Source: Ferdinandcohnia sp036962705 (GTDB lineage Bacteria; Bacillota; Bacilli; Bacillales; Bacillaceae_L). Taken from it: DNA of 64,000 nucleotides. The notes under the pieces were generated by a model. It did no database searches. It was not told the origin of the DNA and saw only the letters and a program-made list of their open reading frames with translations. The stretch is from NCBI RefSeq assembly GCF_036962705.1, contig NZ_JBALOQ010000022.1, positions 186,001 through 250,000 on the forward strand, written 5' to 3'. Shown here piece by piece: positions 63,828 to 64,000 of the stretch (the first letter of the stretch is position 1; the number at the start of each line of letters is the position of its first letter). The position numbers and the translations under genes were made by a program.

Positions 63828-64000
63828 GTTGGATTCCCCCTTTACTCCTAGTTTCGTTTACAATGGTTATTTTCATACCCGCTTACTACTTTACACTAAA
63901 AAAGCTAAAAGAACGAGTCTTGCAATTGTTATCAATACATTTTCCTTCAATCATGTCGTTTTTGTGATATTATCCATTAATCTTTTCTACCCGTTAGCAA
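63828..64000. other. Window end, no gene recognised
   Basis: 170 bp of AT-rich sequence upstream of nrnB. Short open frames exist but none has a ribosome site and recognisable product. Confidence 0.5.

Noticed and set aside
63668..63967. Plus-strand open frame at the window end
   Set aside because: Mostly antisense to nrnB and without ribosome site or recognisable domain.
1..64000. CRISPR arrays, tRNA, rRNA, prophage or intact insertion sequence
   Set aside because: No regularly spaced repeats, tRNA cloverleaf, rRNA sequence, phage structural genes or transposase were seen.

Overview
The window looks like chromosome from a low-GC, Gram-positive, endospore-forming member of the Bacillales (Bacillaceae/Planococcaceae type). 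Genes have strong AGGAGG-type ribosome sites, some GTG/TTG starts and Rho-independent terminators. The gene content is Bacillus-like: hutPHUIG, des-desKR, mntR, yojNO, nrnB, ppaC, uppP, exoA, topB and a yfiBC-type exporter pair. Most genes lie on the minus strand. No rRNA, tRNA, CRISPR array, prophage or intact insertion sequence was seen.

Layout. 1-3.5 kb: the end of an unknown gene, a CadC-type repressor with its promoter/operator, a cadmium/zinc ATPase whose metal-binding domain carries an in-frame TGA, and a YcgL-type nucleotidyltransferase. 3.5-9.9 kb: the histidine utilisation operon hutP-hutH-hutU-hutI-hutG with a HutP-controlled terminator. 9.9-12.7 kb: a MaoC-type hydratase pair, a DinB-like protein, an aldo/keto reductase and a tatA gene. 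12.7-15.8 kb: the membrane-fluidity system des-desK-desR. 16-25.5 kb: a guanylate-kinase-like protein, inorganic pyrophosphatase, an ABC uptake system (binding lipoprotein, permease, ATPase), a decayed sodium-symporter remnant, a CNNM/CorC-type membrane protein, a YceI protein behind an MhqR-like operator, and a D-Ala-D-Ala carboxypeptidase. 25.6-30.3 kb: uppP, dedA, exoA, a short-chain dehydrogenase, a secreted HExxH protein and mntR. 30.3-43.3 kb: a membrane-bound sigma/anti-sigma fusion, a heterodimeric ABC exporter, an MFS exporter, corA, a secreted family 3 glycosidase and oligoendopeptidase F. 43.3-52.4 kb: an accessory-looking stretch of small enzymes (Nudix, VOC, phospholipase-like, HAD, methyltransferase, nucleotidyltransferases, GNAT), a Gly/Pro-rich probable coat protein and a two-domain isoprenoid synthase. 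52.7-63.8 kb: an M6-type secreted protease, topB, a soluble histidine kinase, a cupredoxin, yojO/yojN, a type I toxin-antitoxin locus and nrnB.

The most notable signals are: (1) a TGA in place of the first Cys of the CadA CxxC motif, with a perfect hairpin just downstream; (2) a roughly 190-240 nt intergenic element present three times, with several conserved and covarying helices; (3) a single-polypeptide sigma factor/anti-sigma factor/ectodomain fusion; (4) a protein with two isoprenyl-synthase-like domains; (5) a holin-like toxin gene of 28 codons with a convergent antisense RNA.
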